Below are positions 17,572-26,376 of a DNA stretch of 54,820 nt, in pieces. The notes under the pieces are model-generated. The model searched no databases. It was not told the origin of the DNA and worked only from the letters and a program-made list of their open reading frames with translations. The translations under genes and the position numbers were made by a program. This DNA comes from Rubripirellula sp. (GTDB taxonomy: Bacteria > Planctomycetota > Planctomycetia > Pirellulales > Pirellulaceae): assembly GCA_028823035.1 (NCBI GenBank), contig JAPKCI010000012.1:1-54820 (forward strand), written 5' to 3'. Position 1 is the stretch's first letter, and each line of letters begins with the position of its first letter.

Positions 17572-18690
17572 CTACCGCCGGCGGCGGTTTAAAAAGATAC
17601 GGTTTGTTGACCCTGAGTTCGCCACAACGATATCGTCAAACCCGTCACCGTCCAGATCCCCTACATCCAGACCATAGCTGGCTCCATCCTCGTTGCCAAA
17701 ACGCACCTCAGAGAACGCTACACCAGAACCATCATTAAAAAACACCCCGTTGCTCTGCATCACGTTGCCCACCACGATATCAAGCTTCTGATCATGATCC
17801 AGATCTGCCAACGTCACAGCGTAGGTCTGACCATCCGGGCGACCAAACGGAACGCCCTGCTGAAATCCACCTGCACCATCACCGAGGTAGACGGCATTGG
17901 GCTGACCAATGTTCCCGGCAATCAAATCTGGTTTGCCATCGCCATTCATATCACCAATGGCAATCGCGCGTGTCTCATCCCGGCTCGTACCGAAACTCAC
18001 TTTTCTGTCAAAGTTCATTCTACCGTCATTTAGTAACGCATAATTCGGTTGCCCATCGCGGTTGGCAAGCACCAAGTCGTTGTGTCCATCCTGATTCAAA
18101 TCTGCAACAGCGACGCTGATGGTTGAATCATCTGGTCCGCCAAACGGCTGACCGTTTGCGAAACCGGCTTTCCCACCATTGAGATAGAACATGTTTGGTT
18201 TGCCACGGCTTGTGGCAACGATATCTACATCCTGATCACCGTCGAGGTCCGCCAGCGTCAAGCTTCGAACACTACTGGGTTCACCAAAGGTCTCGCCCGG
18301 TTGAAACTGCCCGGCACCGTCATTGAGGAATACCTGATTGGGTGCCATGTCATTGCCAACCGCGATATCCAAATCGCCATCACCATCCAGATCAGCCAAT
18401 TCAGTTGCATAAGTTGTCCGCAGTTCGCGTCCCAATGGTCGTTGCACATTGAACCGCCCACGGGACTGATTCAGAAGCACATAATTCTGCTGCGGCCAGT
18501 GCCTTCCGTTGGCGACGACAACATCCAGATCGTCATCATCATCAAGATCCCCCACGCGCACAGACGCCGACAGATTGACCTGTGTACCCAGCATCAATCG
18601 ACTGCCACCCACGAAACCACGAGGTTCAGCACTCCCCACAACCGAAGTGAACAAAATGAATGTTGCCGAAACGGAACACAGAAGTTTCAT
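17572..18690 (-). CDS. FG-GAP/VCBS seven-repeat propeller protein, secreted
   Basis: 372 residues with a Sec signal (LLCSVSATFILFTSVVGSA). Seven calcium-binding-type loops can be counted at about 53-residue spacing: DLDDDDDLD, DLDGDGDLD, DLDGDQDVD, DLNQDGHND, DMNGDGKPD, DLDHDQKLD and DLDGDGFDD. Each is followed by N-x-x-F/Y-LN-(D/G)G. Seven repeats predict a closed seven-bladed beta-propeller like the integrin alpha-chain head, stabilised by Ca2+. The protein ends in a basic tail (NRRRR). First gene of the operon; such propellers usually bind surfaces or glycans. Confidence 0.93.
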   Translation of the reverse strand: MKLLCSVSATFILFTSVVGSAEPRGFVGGSRLMLGTQVNLSASVRVGDLDDDDDLDVVVANGRHWPQQNYVLLNQSRGRFNVQRPLGRELRTTYATELADLDGDGDLDIAVGNDMAPNQVFLNDGAGQFQPGETFGEPSSVRSLTLADLDGDQDVDIVATSRGKPNMFYLNGGKAGFANGQPFGGPDDSTISVAVADLNQDGHNDLVLANRDGQPNYALLNDGRMNFDRKVSFGTSRDETRAIAIGDMNGDGKPDLIAGNIGQPNAVYLGDGAGGFQQGVPFGRPDGQTYAVTLADLDHDQKLDIVVGNVMQSNGVFFNDGSGVAFSEVRFGNEDGASYGLDVGDLDGDGFDDIVVANSGSTNRIFLNRRRR

Positions 18691-19137
18691 AAAGCCTGTT
18701 TTTCTTTTTGAAAGTAATGCTCGAACTGACGCGGGCTTATAGCATCAGAATCCTGACACCAGTCAGATGCTCATTTAACCGAAGCACGACCACCACCTGC
18801 GGCAAAGAAACGCCAAACCGTTACTGACACACCATCCGCGTACACCCCACACAGCCAGCCTTGGAATTTTACAGGATACCGCGATCTCGCCATGCAGGTG
18901 AACCTGCCAACCATCCGAGGTCTGATGAACTCAACGACATTCACCCAGCCAGAGCGTTTCAACCAAAAACACTGATTGCCAATGACCGCTGAAGCAACCA
19001 ACCTCGCAAACCACCCTCACCGGGTCAGAAACTGTGGTAAAAACAGTATCCCGTCAGACAGTCGGCGTTTGAAATACAATGTCACCCGGATCAAAAACTC
19101 CCGCCTCAGCTAACCTGCATTCCCCTAGAGATACCCG
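18691..19137. other. Divergent intergenic region
   Basis: There are 447 bases between the divergent FG-GAP operon and the ThuA-like gene. It should hold both promoters. A 76-codon minus-strand ORF inside it has no family features and is not annotated. Confidence 0.45.
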
Positions 19138-20046
19138 ATGTCAGCCAAGAAACCAGATATTTCAACGATCATTCAACTGATCGTTGTTTGTGTACTAGCC
19201 ACCTTTTCAGCCTTCGCAACGAAGCCCTGCTTGGCGGCCGAACCTGCGGAGAATTCTTTGAAGGTTCTGATTGTCGCCGGAGGTTGCTGCCATGACTACA
19301 CTTCGCAGACAAAATTGCTCAAGGAAGGAATTGAAGCACGCATCAATGCTGAGGTAACGGTGGTGCTGAGTTCCGACACCAGCACGAAAGCTACCTTCAA
19401 AATTTATGAATCCGATGACTGGGCAAAAGGTTTTGATGTCGTCATTCATGATGAGTGTTCAGCGAACGTCACGGACAAACCCTACATCGACCGGATTCTT
19501 AATGCCCATCGCGCGGGAACCCCTGCTGTGAACCTGCATTGCGCCATGCACAGTTACCGATCTGGCAACTTCCGCGCCCCAGTGGATATTGGAGCCGACA
19601 ATGCAGCGTGGTACGAAATGATTGGCGTCCAATCAACAGGACATGGCCCCAAGACTCCGATCGATGTCATCTTCTCTGACTCCAGCCACCCAATCACCAA
19701 AGGCCTGAAGAATTGGAAAACGATCAACGAAGAACTGTACAACAATGTCCGCGTTTATAGTGGCACCTCAGTCCTGGTTAACGGTAACCAGAAGACGCAG
19801 CCGAATAAGAAGGAGCTAAAAAAGAACCCCGACGCCAAAGGCAAGGAAGCAACTGCTGTCGTTGGATGGACGAACGAGTACGGACCCAAAAAAACTCGCA
19901 TCTTCAGCACTTCACTGGGACACCAGAATGAAACCGTTGCTGATGATCGGTACCTTGACTTTGTCACGCGGGGAATCCTCTGGGCAACCAGTAACCTCAC
20001 GGATGAGGGTAAACCGTCGTCAAAATACGCCAAGCCGAAAAGCTGA
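19138..20046 (+). CDS. ThuA-like domain protein, exported
   Basis: 302 residues with a Sec signal (IIQLIVVCVLATFSAFATKP). The mature part is a ThuA-like, class I glutamine amidotransferase-type fold: VLIVAGGCCHDYTSQTKLLK near residue 43, FDVVIHDECSANVT, NLHCAMHSYR near residue 130, and the later SDSSHPITKGL and FSTSLGHQNET. ThuA-type proteins in planctomycetes accompany sugar-oxidising or DUF1080 genes and are thought to act on carbohydrates. Function here is inferred from the family and neighbours. It is a single gene with a GC-rich hairpin behind it. Confidence 0.9.
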   Translation: MSAKKPDISTIIQLIVVCVLATFSAFATKPCLAAEPAENSLKVLIVAGGCCHDYTSQTKLLKEGIEARINAEVTVVLSSDTSTKATFKIYESDDWAKGFDVVIHDECSANVTDKPYIDRILNAHRAGTPAVNLHCAMHSYRSGNFRAPVDIGADNAAWYEMIGVQSTGHGPKTPIDVIFSDSSHPITKGLKNWKTINEELYNNVRVYSGTSVLVNGNQKTQPNKKELKKNPDAKGKEATAVVGWTNEYGPKKTRIFSTSLGHQNETVADDRYLDFVTRGILWATSNLTDEGKPSSKYAKPKS

Positions 20047-20056
20047 TCGGCGTCCC

Positions 20057-20071
20057 GCCTGCTGAGCAGGC
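20057..20071 (+). terminator. Short GC-rich hairpin after the ThuA-like gene
   Basis: GCCTGC-TGA-GCAGGC: a 6-base-pair stem beginning 11 bases after the stop codon. No T-run follows, so it may be a weak terminator or only an RNA-stabilising hairpin. Confidence 0.35.
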
Positions 20072-20165
20072 AACAGGAATGAAAACGGTGACAAAATGAA
20101 CAGACGCCTCAGACCCGAGGTGTCGCTTCATCCCTGTATCATGTCAAGACGCGGCCCAGAGAAAC

Positions 20166-20184
20166 AACGTTGTCATACAACGTT
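20166..20184 (-). terminator. Hairpin at the end of the DCC-family gene
   Basis: AACGTTG-TCATA-CAACGTT: a perfect 7-base-pair stem overlapping the stop codon at 20183. On the minus strand it is followed by TTGTTTCTCT-like sequence, moderately T-rich. A plausible weak intrinsic terminator. Confidence 0.35.
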
Positions 20185-20611
20185 ATCGCTGTGCCGTACG
20201 TGAAGAGCCCGGATTGGAAGTATCGATTCCACAAGCATTGATGCTGCATCGCCCCGTCAATTTCAGTCGGTTTTTAGCGAAAACTCGATACCCCACATCA
20301 AGCCCCCACGAGATACCGGGCAACCGCGTCAGCGAGACCCATGAGCCAAGACCCACAGCTGCGTACAAACGGCGAAAGACCTCGACGCCCGTGATCCACT
20401 CGCCATCGGGCAGGCGGCCCTGAATCTCGTCCATGAAGTCACTTATCGTCCGATCAAAAGTCAGGGCCGAGAAGTCATCCGCACTGATGTCGCTGAAACG
20501 AATCCGGGAATGACGATCCAGACGACGAAGCAGACGTATTTCACGCATGCACAGAGGGCACTGACCATCATAGAAGACCTCGACCTTCCAAGCTGATTTC
20601 TGCTCAGGCAT
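20183..20611 (-). CDS. DCC-family (DUF393) thiol-disulfide oxidoreductase-like protein
   Basis: 142 residues, the usual length. The signature is near the start: [19 protein letters not shown], with the DxxCxxC motif that gives the family its name. It is followed by [15 protein letters not shown], and later by the typical [17 protein letters not shown]. The family has a thioredoxin-like fold and is presumed cytoplasmic. The partner is unknown. It is convergent with the ThuA-like gene and faces the PNPOx-like gene in the same direction across a 173-base gap. Confidence 0.9.
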   Translation of the reverse strand: MPEQKSAWKVEVFYDGQCPLCMREIRLLRRLDRHSRIRFSDISADDFSALTFDRTISDFMDEIQGRLPDGEWITGVEVFRRLYAAVGLGSWVSLTRLPGISWGLDVGYRVFAKNRLKLTGRCSINACGIDTSNPGSSRTAQR

Positions 20612-20751
20612 CTTTTACTCATGACAATTCAGATCGACGTCGCGGGTAGCCACTCACTCCGAGTGCCTCGTACACCTTGATGGTACGACCACGTCCACTT
20701 CCTTTCCTCCTGAGCTTGGAAAAAACGCATTTTCCGGATACCGAGCGGCTG

Positions 20752-20766
20752 CCCCCCCCTTTTTTT
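20752..20766. other. C8T7 homopolymer junction
   Basis: Eight C followed directly by seven T, in the gap downstream of the PNPOx-like gene. Flanking GAGCGG (20743) and CCGCTC (20775) could pair around it. A likely site of length error or slippage. Confidence 0.6.
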
Positions 20767-20784
20767 CCGGTTCACCGCTCACGA

Positions 20785-21423
20785 TCAAGGCACTATCCAT
20801 GAAACATCAACATCGCCATCATCGAGATATCGCAGCAAAGCACGAACGTGCCCTCCCTGACGCAGGTACAACCAGTCCACCTCTTTGACCTGAGTACGAA
20901 TCACGCGAAAGTTCTCCCGCCCACGTTCCGAGTCAACCTGATTTACGACGCGATCAGCGGTATCGGGAGGAGCATCTCCAGCAACTTTTTTCCCGGGTGG
21001 CTCGACCGACAGATAAGCCGAACGACTGTACAAGGAAGTCTCGCACCACGCCGCATCTGCTTCAGCGTTGTTCACCACGGTGGCCGTTCCCTGCAACCGC
21101 AACTGGATTTTGGAAAGCGGATCGTAAAACAGCCAGCATACTGAGTGGCCGGCAGATTCAAGATCCGCGATCTTCTCGGACCGCACGTCAGTGTAGCAAT
21201 CGATCGTCCGCGCAACGCAATCAGATCGCCGCAGCACAACCATACGGCTTCGTGGACTCATCGCATCGCATCGGCTGTTTGACAGCGTGGTAAGGGAACC
21301 ATGGCTCCACGGATGCCCCGGAACGGTGGCCCCTGAACCAAGACTCTGCCAGATCAGTCCATCCACCGCTTTGAGTGGTGTAACCGAAGAAAGTAGAAGA
21401 TCAAACGCTGCTTGTAATTCCAT
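20785..21423 (-). CDS. Pyridoxamine 5'-phosphate oxidase-like (PNPOx-fold) flavoprotein
   Basis: About 212 residues with this start. Features match the PNPOx-like FMN-binding split barrel: HPWSHGSLTTLSN near residue 45, SRMVVLRRSDCVARTIDCYT, the FMN-phosphate-type block DVRSEKIADL, and WLFYDPLSKIQLRLQGTATV. The C-terminus has WLYLRQGGHVRALLRY. It may oxidise a vitamin B6 vitamer or another small substrate with FMN. A longer frame back to 21684 would overlap the divergent TIM-barrel gene and encode nothing recognisable. The ATG at 21423 has GGGAG upstream and starts at the expected distance from the domain. Confidence 0.8.
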   Translation of the reverse strand: MELQAAFDLLLSSVTPLKAVDGLIWQSLGSGATVPGHPWSHGSLTTLSNSRCDAMSPRSRMVVLRRSDCVARTIDCYTDVRSEKIADLESAGHSVCWLFYDPLSKIQLRLQGTATVVNNAEADAAWCETSLYSRSAYLSVEPPGKKVAGDAPPDTADRVVNQVDSERGRENFRVIRTQVKEVDWLYLRQGGHVRALLRYLDDGDVDVSWIVP

Positions 21424-21654
21424 CCCGTCAAGGCTCCCTAATTTGATGTGGCTGTTGAGCACACTGGCCGTCCAAAATCCACCGAAACGTTGTGGCCCCC
21501 CTCCAAACCCCTTATAAGGATAGTGTCGGAGGGCACTTCTGGGACCCACCGGAGTCTCAAACAGAATCGCGAGCCACTCCGACAAGATCGCTGAGACTGC
21601 GACAACACCGAGATTCATGAACAACCATGCCGGCAACCCGATCGAGAAACCACC

Positions 21655-22608
21655 GTGCACAACCCAATCCTGAACAGACGGCAATTAATCGCTGGCGTGG
21701 GAACTACCGCAACTAGTCTGGGGCTTCCTGCTTGCGCCCAAACGCCTGTTTCTGATTCTGGTAACGGTCTCTCGCTAACCTTCAGCACGTATGGACTGCC
21801 AAAGCACCCACTGCAGAAGGCCATCGACGAGATTGCCAACGCCGGTTACGACGGGATTGAAATTTGCGTAGCACCAAATTTCAACACGGCTGCCGAAAAG
21901 CTGACTCCCCAACAACGCAAGCGAGCAAGACAACAACTTCAGCAAAGAGGGCTCAAGGTCGCGTCATTGATGGCACATCTTCAGCCGCTCGGTTCTGCCG
22001 AACAACATCAACGGGATCTGGAACGCCTGAAGACTGACTGCGAACTTGCCTGCGAGCTCAGCCCTAACAATCCGCCCGTGATCCAAACCGTTCTGGGTGG
22101 TAAGAGTTGGCGTGAGTCGCAACAGATGTGCCGCGACCGACTCGCTGAATGGGTCAAGATTGCTGCCGAGCATGGTGTCGTGATCGCGGTAAAACCTCAT
22201 CGCGGTCATGCCATGTCGCGGCCGTCCGAAGCCGCCTGGGTCATCGAGCAACTAGGCGCCCCAAAATCCCTGCGAATGTGGTACGACTTCAGTCACTTTC
22301 TATTCCGGGACATGACTTTGCCGCAAACCATCAACGACTCGCTGCCGATTTTGGCCGGCGTGGCGGTCAAGGACGCCATCAAAGAAGGGAACAAAGTGCG
22401 TTTCCTGCTACCGGGAGCTGCAGGAACGATCGACTACAAACTCCTCTGCAGCCTCCTGTACGACGGTGGTTTTCGTGGCTCGATCTGTGTTGAAGTCAGT
22501 TCTCAAGTCTGGAAACAGCCGGGCTATGACGCAACACAAGCGTTGAAAGAAAGCTACGGCATTCTATCCTCAGCCATGGCCGCGTCAAAAATCCCAAGGC
22601 CTGAATAA
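21655..22608 (+). CDS. Sugar phosphate isomerase/epimerase-like TIM-barrel lipoprotein
   Basis: 317 residues from a GTG start. The leader contains NRRQLIAGVGTTATSLG (twin-arginine) and then GLPAC, a lipobox, so it is a probable Tat-exported lipoprotein. The mature domain is an AP endonuclease 2-type TIM barrel: LTFSTYGLPKHPLQKAIDEI, ANAGYDGIEICV near residue 62, HGVVIAVKPHRGHAMS near 180, and MWYDFSHFLFRDM. The family includes xylose isomerase-like and inosose/ketose epimerases, and it uses a divalent metal. The substrate is unknown; export suggests periplasmic sugar processing. It is divergent from the PNPOx-like gene. Confidence 0.87.
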   Translation: MHNPILNRRQLIAGVGTTATSLGLPACAQTPVSDSGNGLSLTFSTYGLPKHPLQKAIDEIANAGYDGIEICVAPNFNTAAEKLTPQQRKRARQQLQQRGLKVASLMAHLQPLGSAEQHQRDLERLKTDCELACELSPNNPPVIQTVLGGKSWRESQQMCRDRLAEWVKIAAEHGVVIAVKPHRGHAMSRPSEAAWVIEQLGAPKSLRMWYDFSHFLFRDMTLPQTINDSLPILAGVAVKDAIKEGNKVRFLLPGAAGTIDYKLLCSLLYDGGFRGSICVEVSSQVWKQPGYDATQALKESYGILSSAMAASKIPRPE

Positions 22609-22747
22609 AACCAGACCCCTGAATGCCAAGCCTTTCCTCGAAACGTGTCGCCCCAAGCCAGCTACCGGCGTGGGGCAATCTCAACCCGCCAAATCCGGTA
22701 CCGCGAACGTCAGGATTATCGGCGTTCGCGATTGACAGCATCCCCGT

Positions 22748-23620
22748 CTAACGGGTCGTGAAAGCAGCACCAAGGCTTTCCGTCTCGAATCCGTCGGGGG
22801 TGTCACCATTGGCGCCGTAAATGTAGACAGCCGCTTGAGCGATTGCAGAAAGGGCACTTGAAACAAGCGAGACTACCAAAACCGCGAGGACCCCCAACAC
22901 GATCAAGGCGATCCCGAGCGGCGCCATAACGTTGATCAAAAAGGCACCACCGGCAATCAGACCAAAGCAGGGGATCATGGCCAGAAACACAACGAAACCA
23001 ATTCCCATACTGGCTCCCATTGACTCTCCCCAAGACTCTTTCAGAATACTTGCCGATCGTTTCACGGCTGTAATCGGACCTGCTTTTTCGACCACCAGAA
23101 CTGGCACAACGAAGTAGGTTAGCGCGGACCACGCCATGCCAACCAAGCTCGAAATAATTGCCCCAAGTCGCTCGCTTCGACCCTCAATCACACGGAGCAG
23201 TAAACCCACAGAGGCACTGACCAACGCCCAGCCCGCGATCTGCGGCAAGCGGGCCATGGAAGCCTTGATGCCTTCACCAATTGTTGGCGTTCCACCGTAG
23301 AATCGCTTCACCGCACAAGCGATCAAAGCACTGTTGAAGAAAACAACAACAAAGTAATTTACAAAGTAAAAGAGAAACAGACAAACCAGATAAAGCGGGT
23401 TCTGCATTGCTGCGTTCTCACCTGCCTGCCCCTCTTGCTCCGCTTCGGCCAACAATTCAGCTCCCCCACCTACCATGAGCAAGGGGACTGCAAAACTGGC
23501 CATCACCATGAGGCAACAAATGCCACTCAGCAACGGGAACATGATCAACTGTTTATCGGTTCTCAAGACTCCCATACTCTGCTTGGCGAGCGAAAAACCA
23601 GTGTTGAATCGTTTAAACAT
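22748..23620 (-). CDS. Multi-pass membrane protein, DUF6159-like
   Basis: About 290 residues. The start MFKRFNTGFSLAKQSMGVLR is chosen over a longer frame to 23731, whose first 37 residues look noncoding. Several transmembrane segments are evident: LIMFPLLSGICCLMVMASFA, YLVCLFLFYFVNYFVVVFF, the GWALVSASVGLLL region, GMAWSALTYFVVPVLV, and a long IGFVVFLAMIPCFGLIAGG to LVVSLVSSALSAIAQAAVYI stretch. The pattern (an S-W-x-L-L-like N-terminus, then AVKRSASILKESWGESMGAS) matches DUF6159-type proteins. Function unknown; the gene stands alone. Confidence 0.75.
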   Translation of the reverse strand: MFKRFNTGFSLAKQSMGVLRTDKQLIMFPLLSGICCLMVMASFAVPLLMVGGGAELLAEAEQEGQAGENAAMQNPLYLVCLFLFYFVNYFVVVFFNSALIACAVKRFYGGTPTIGEGIKASMARLPQIAGWALVSASVGLLLRVIEGRSERLGAIISSLVGMAWSALTYFVVPVLVVEKAGPITAVKRSASILKESWGESMGASMGIGFVVFLAMIPCFGLIAGGAFLINVMAPLGIALIVLGVLAVLVVSLVSSALSAIAQAAVYIYGANGDTPDGFETESLGAAFTTR

Positions 23621-24250
23621 GAATCCGTCTCTGAGGTTGAGGTTCAGTAAACCGTCGCTGGCAATGAACGGCGGACGGCACGAGTCTAACGTTGGCAACT
23701 GTTCACGGCGACTCTGATTCGGCGGCAGCAAGGAGGATCAAACCCTGTTGGCTAACCCAAGTGGTCAAGCCGAACAAACTCAGGCACGGAAAAGGAAGAT
23801 CTCACGTCACCTGATCAAGCAGTTACCAGACAGGATCGATAACTCTTATCCCAAGTAAACAAACCTATCGCCGAAGCCTCGTTTGACACCGACGAGAATC
23901 AGGTCCAAAAACGCGATATCGCCAAACCTTGCGAATTCATTGGCAACCCACATGGCTTTTCGATAACTCCTGCTTCCAAGAATACAAACCGTTTCTCCAC
24001 CGCAGACATTTCCCCAGCTTCCTGCACTACCAACATCAACAGTCAACATCGTTTCAATCCTGACCGACAGAGACCCTCACGTTGCGGCGGACGAGGCCTA
24101 CCGCTCGGCAATTCAGCCAGGACATCGCATGATCTGCAGATCGATAGCCGAGCGGTTTGGTGACAGCAAACTCGCTATGGACAAACCCGCGAAACATCAA
24201 TTTCCAAAAGGGTTATCAATCTCCGAGACACCGATCGACGGGACTTCCTA
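23621..24250. other. Intergenic region with a nested inverted repeat
   Basis: 630 bases lie between the DUF6159-like gene start and the sulfatase stop. A 67-codon minus-strand ORF at 23846-24049 is open but unrecognised. The only clear structure is the inverted repeat at 24100-24156. Confidence 0.45.
24100..24156. repeat. 10-base inverted repeat with a palindrome nested inside
   Basis: ACCGCTCGGC (24100-24109) and GCCGAGCGGT (24147-24156) are perfect complements 37 bases apart. Between them lies the 12-base palindrome GATCTGCAGATC (24131-24142). It is 95 bases beyond the sulfatase stop on the minus strand, so it may be an RNA structure at the 3' end of that transcript. No T-run follows. Confidence 0.6.
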
Positions 24251-25984
24251 TCAACGCGACGGTTTGTTTTTGAATGGCCATGGCTGCACGCCGACTCGAT
24301 CAGCCCACGCCTGCCACTTGGTGACCATTTCTTTCAGTTTCTCAGGATTTTGTTCCGCCAGATCGTTGAGCTCGGTTCGATCGGCATGCATGTCGAACAA
24401 TTCCCAGCGAGTGGGTTGATCCCTTCGGAAGGCGGAAACAATTTTCCAGCGTCCATCTCGCAGGGCCAGATTCCCATGGTGCTCAAACCCCACAGGAGCA
24501 TCACGCTGAATCACCTTTCCAGCAAATGCCGGGACCAAACTTTTACCTTCCATGGGCTGAATCTCTTGCCCCGCAAATTCACTTGGATAACCACCTTTGG
24601 CAGCTTGCAAGAGGGTCGGCATGACATCGATCAGGTGAGTCGGATCATGCACAATCCCTCCTCTCTGATCTGCGGGGATACCTGACGGCCAATGAACGAC
24701 AAAAGGAGTACTGATCCCACCCTCGTAACCATCGTGTTTGTAACCGCGGAAGGGTGTATTGGATGCATTCGCCCAACCGACGCCATAAGCCACAAACGTG
24801 TCCTCACCGCCGGGCATCGTTTCAGGACCGGTTCTGACCCATTGACCATCACGCGTCTGCATGGGGGGCCAGATTTTGGTTTGCAAATCGTCGGGGCCAA
24901 AAGGCTTGAAGTCAAACCGTTCTTTTTTGTCTGCATTGGAGGCGCGTCCGTACCCCTCTGCACATCCGCCGTTATCCTGAAGATAAATGACAAGCGTGTT
25001 TTCCAACGCTCCTTTTTGCTCCAACACATCGATGATGCGTCCGATGCCCTGATCCATGCGATCAACCATGGCAGCATAAACTTCCATGCAACGAATATCC
25101 CATTCTTTATGTTGGAAATTTTGCCAGTTGACCGTACCTTCGGACATTGCCCAGCGTTTGTCGAGAACTCCCTGTTGGATTGCTTTTTCGTATCGCGCCT
25201 TGCGAATGGGTTCATACCCTTGGTTGTAAACGCCCTCATACTTCTCAATGTCTTCTTGCGGAGCATGCATGGGCCAGTGTGCGCTCGTATACGCGACATA
25301 GAGAAAGAAGGGATCATCCGATTGTTGTTGCAAATGATCCGACACAAAATCCGCAGCGTTATCGCTAATCGCATCGGTGTAGTAAAAACTTTCGGGATGA
25401 TACTCGGGATCATTGACTGGCGTGATGTATTGGTTACCACGACACAAAGTGGCGGGATCAAAGAAACTGCCAGCTCCGGTGATCGTCCCGTAGAAGCGAT
25501 CAAAACCGCGTTGCAATGGCCAGTTGGACTGATCGGCCTTGGGACCTGTGTGTCGTGTGACATGCCACTTGCCTGACATGTAATTTCGATATCCCGCAAG
25601 CCCGAGTGATTCCGCCAGCGTCACACAACGGCGATTCAAATCTCCCCGATACGCTTCGTAACCTCGATCGCCTGTCATCAAGCCGATCCCCGCCTGGTGC
25701 GAATAGAGTCCGGTCAACAGAGACGCACGAGTCGGGCAGCAACGCGACGTGTTATAGAACTGGGTAAAGCGAAGCCCATTGTCAGCCAACCGGTCCAGAA
25801 CAGGTGTTTGTATTTCGCTGCCATAACAACCGATGTCGGTGTAACCCATGTCGTCCGCCATGATCAGCACGATATTCGGTTGACCGGCTGCCGACACGAC
25901 CTGATGCCCCGCCAGAACGCTGGCGACCAAAATCGATGAACACAGCGTCACACGAAGGATGCTGGTGGTCTTACTCTGAAACAT
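24251..25984 (-). CDS. Arylsulfatase-type sulfatase, exported
   Basis: About 577 residues with a Sec signal (LRVTLCSSILVASVLAG). Metal-binding PNIVLIMADDMGYTDIGCYG near residue 37. The catalytic motif is RCCPTRASLLTGLYSHQAG near 87, where the first Cys of CCPTR fits the C-x-P-x-R site that is converted to formylglycine. Further motifs are GKWHVTRHTG near 140 and IYLQDNGGCAEGYGRAS. The enzyme hydrolyses sulfate esters in the periplasm, probably on sulfated polysaccharide, and needs a formylglycine-generating enzyme that is not encoded in this window. Start 25984 (MFQSKTT) is preferred over 26020 because it begins at the signal peptide. Confidence 0.95.
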   Translation of the reverse strand: MFQSKTTSILRVTLCSSILVASVLAGHQVVSAAGQPNIVLIMADDMGYTDIGCYGSEIQTPVLDRLADNGLRFTQFYNTSRCCPTRASLLTGLYSHQAGIGLMTGDRGYEAYRGDLNRRCVTLAESLGLAGYRNYMSGKWHVTRHTGPKADQSNWPLQRGFDRFYGTITGAGSFFDPATLCRGNQYITPVNDPEYHPESFYYTDAISDNAADFVSDHLQQQSDDPFFLYVAYTSAHWPMHAPQEDIEKYEGVYNQGYEPIRKARYEKAIQQGVLDKRWAMSEGTVNWQNFQHKEWDIRCMEVYAAMVDRMDQGIGRIIDVLEQKGALENTLVIYLQDNGGCAEGYGRASNADKKERFDFKPFGPDDLQTKIWPPMQTRDGQWVRTGPETMPGGEDTFVAYGVGWANASNTPFRGYKHDGYEGGISTPFVVHWPSGIPADQRGGIVHDPTHLIDVMPTLLQAAKGGYPSEFAGQEIQPMEGKSLVPAFAGKVIQRDAPVGFEHHGNLALRDGRWKIVSAFRRDQPTRWELFDMHADRTELNDLAEQNPEKLKEMVTKWQAWADRVGVQPWPFKNKPSR

Positions 25985-26376
25985 GTGTATTCCAAGGGTT
26001 AAACAGCATCGCGGGAACAATCAATCACAGTGTGTCACGCCCGCAAGGATCGCTCGGGACGCCTCCATTCCAGTGCCTGGCTAAGCCCCATCAAAGTTGG
26101 ATCACCGTCTGTTTCCCGGTGGTGATCGGCCGCGACTAGGACTGTGCCTCAACCAGCGGGATGCCAACCTAAAGCTACAGATTGCAGCCTCATGAATCCC
26201 GTGACAACATCGATGACGCAAACGCCGTCACCGCCACATCATAAACGACAGGTTACCGTGGGCGGTAATTATCAAGGCCACGATCTGTTCGAGCCCAGAA
26301 TGGCGGCAGAATTGCCGAGAAAGAACATCCCGACCCGGGATCAAGTTTGATTCGGCCACACCCGATCTTCCGGGCA
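25985..26376. other. Intergenic region, nothing recognised
   Basis: 392 bases between the sulfatase start and the rhomboid stop. One short plus-strand ORF (26144-26350) is Pro/Thr-rich with no family features. The sulfatase promoter should be here, but no consensus pair is obvious. Confidence 0.45.

Noticed and set aside
21424-21684. N-terminal extension of the PNPOx-like protein
   Set aside because: It would overlap the divergent epimerase start and encodes nothing recognisable; the domain begins after the ATG at 21423.
23846-24049. 67-codon minus-strand ORF
   Set aside because: Open and not absurd in composition, but without ribosome-binding site, family motif or neighbour support.
24631-25599. 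Long frames on both strands inside the sulfatase gene
   Set aside because: Both are shadows. The sulfatase frame has the full set of motifs.
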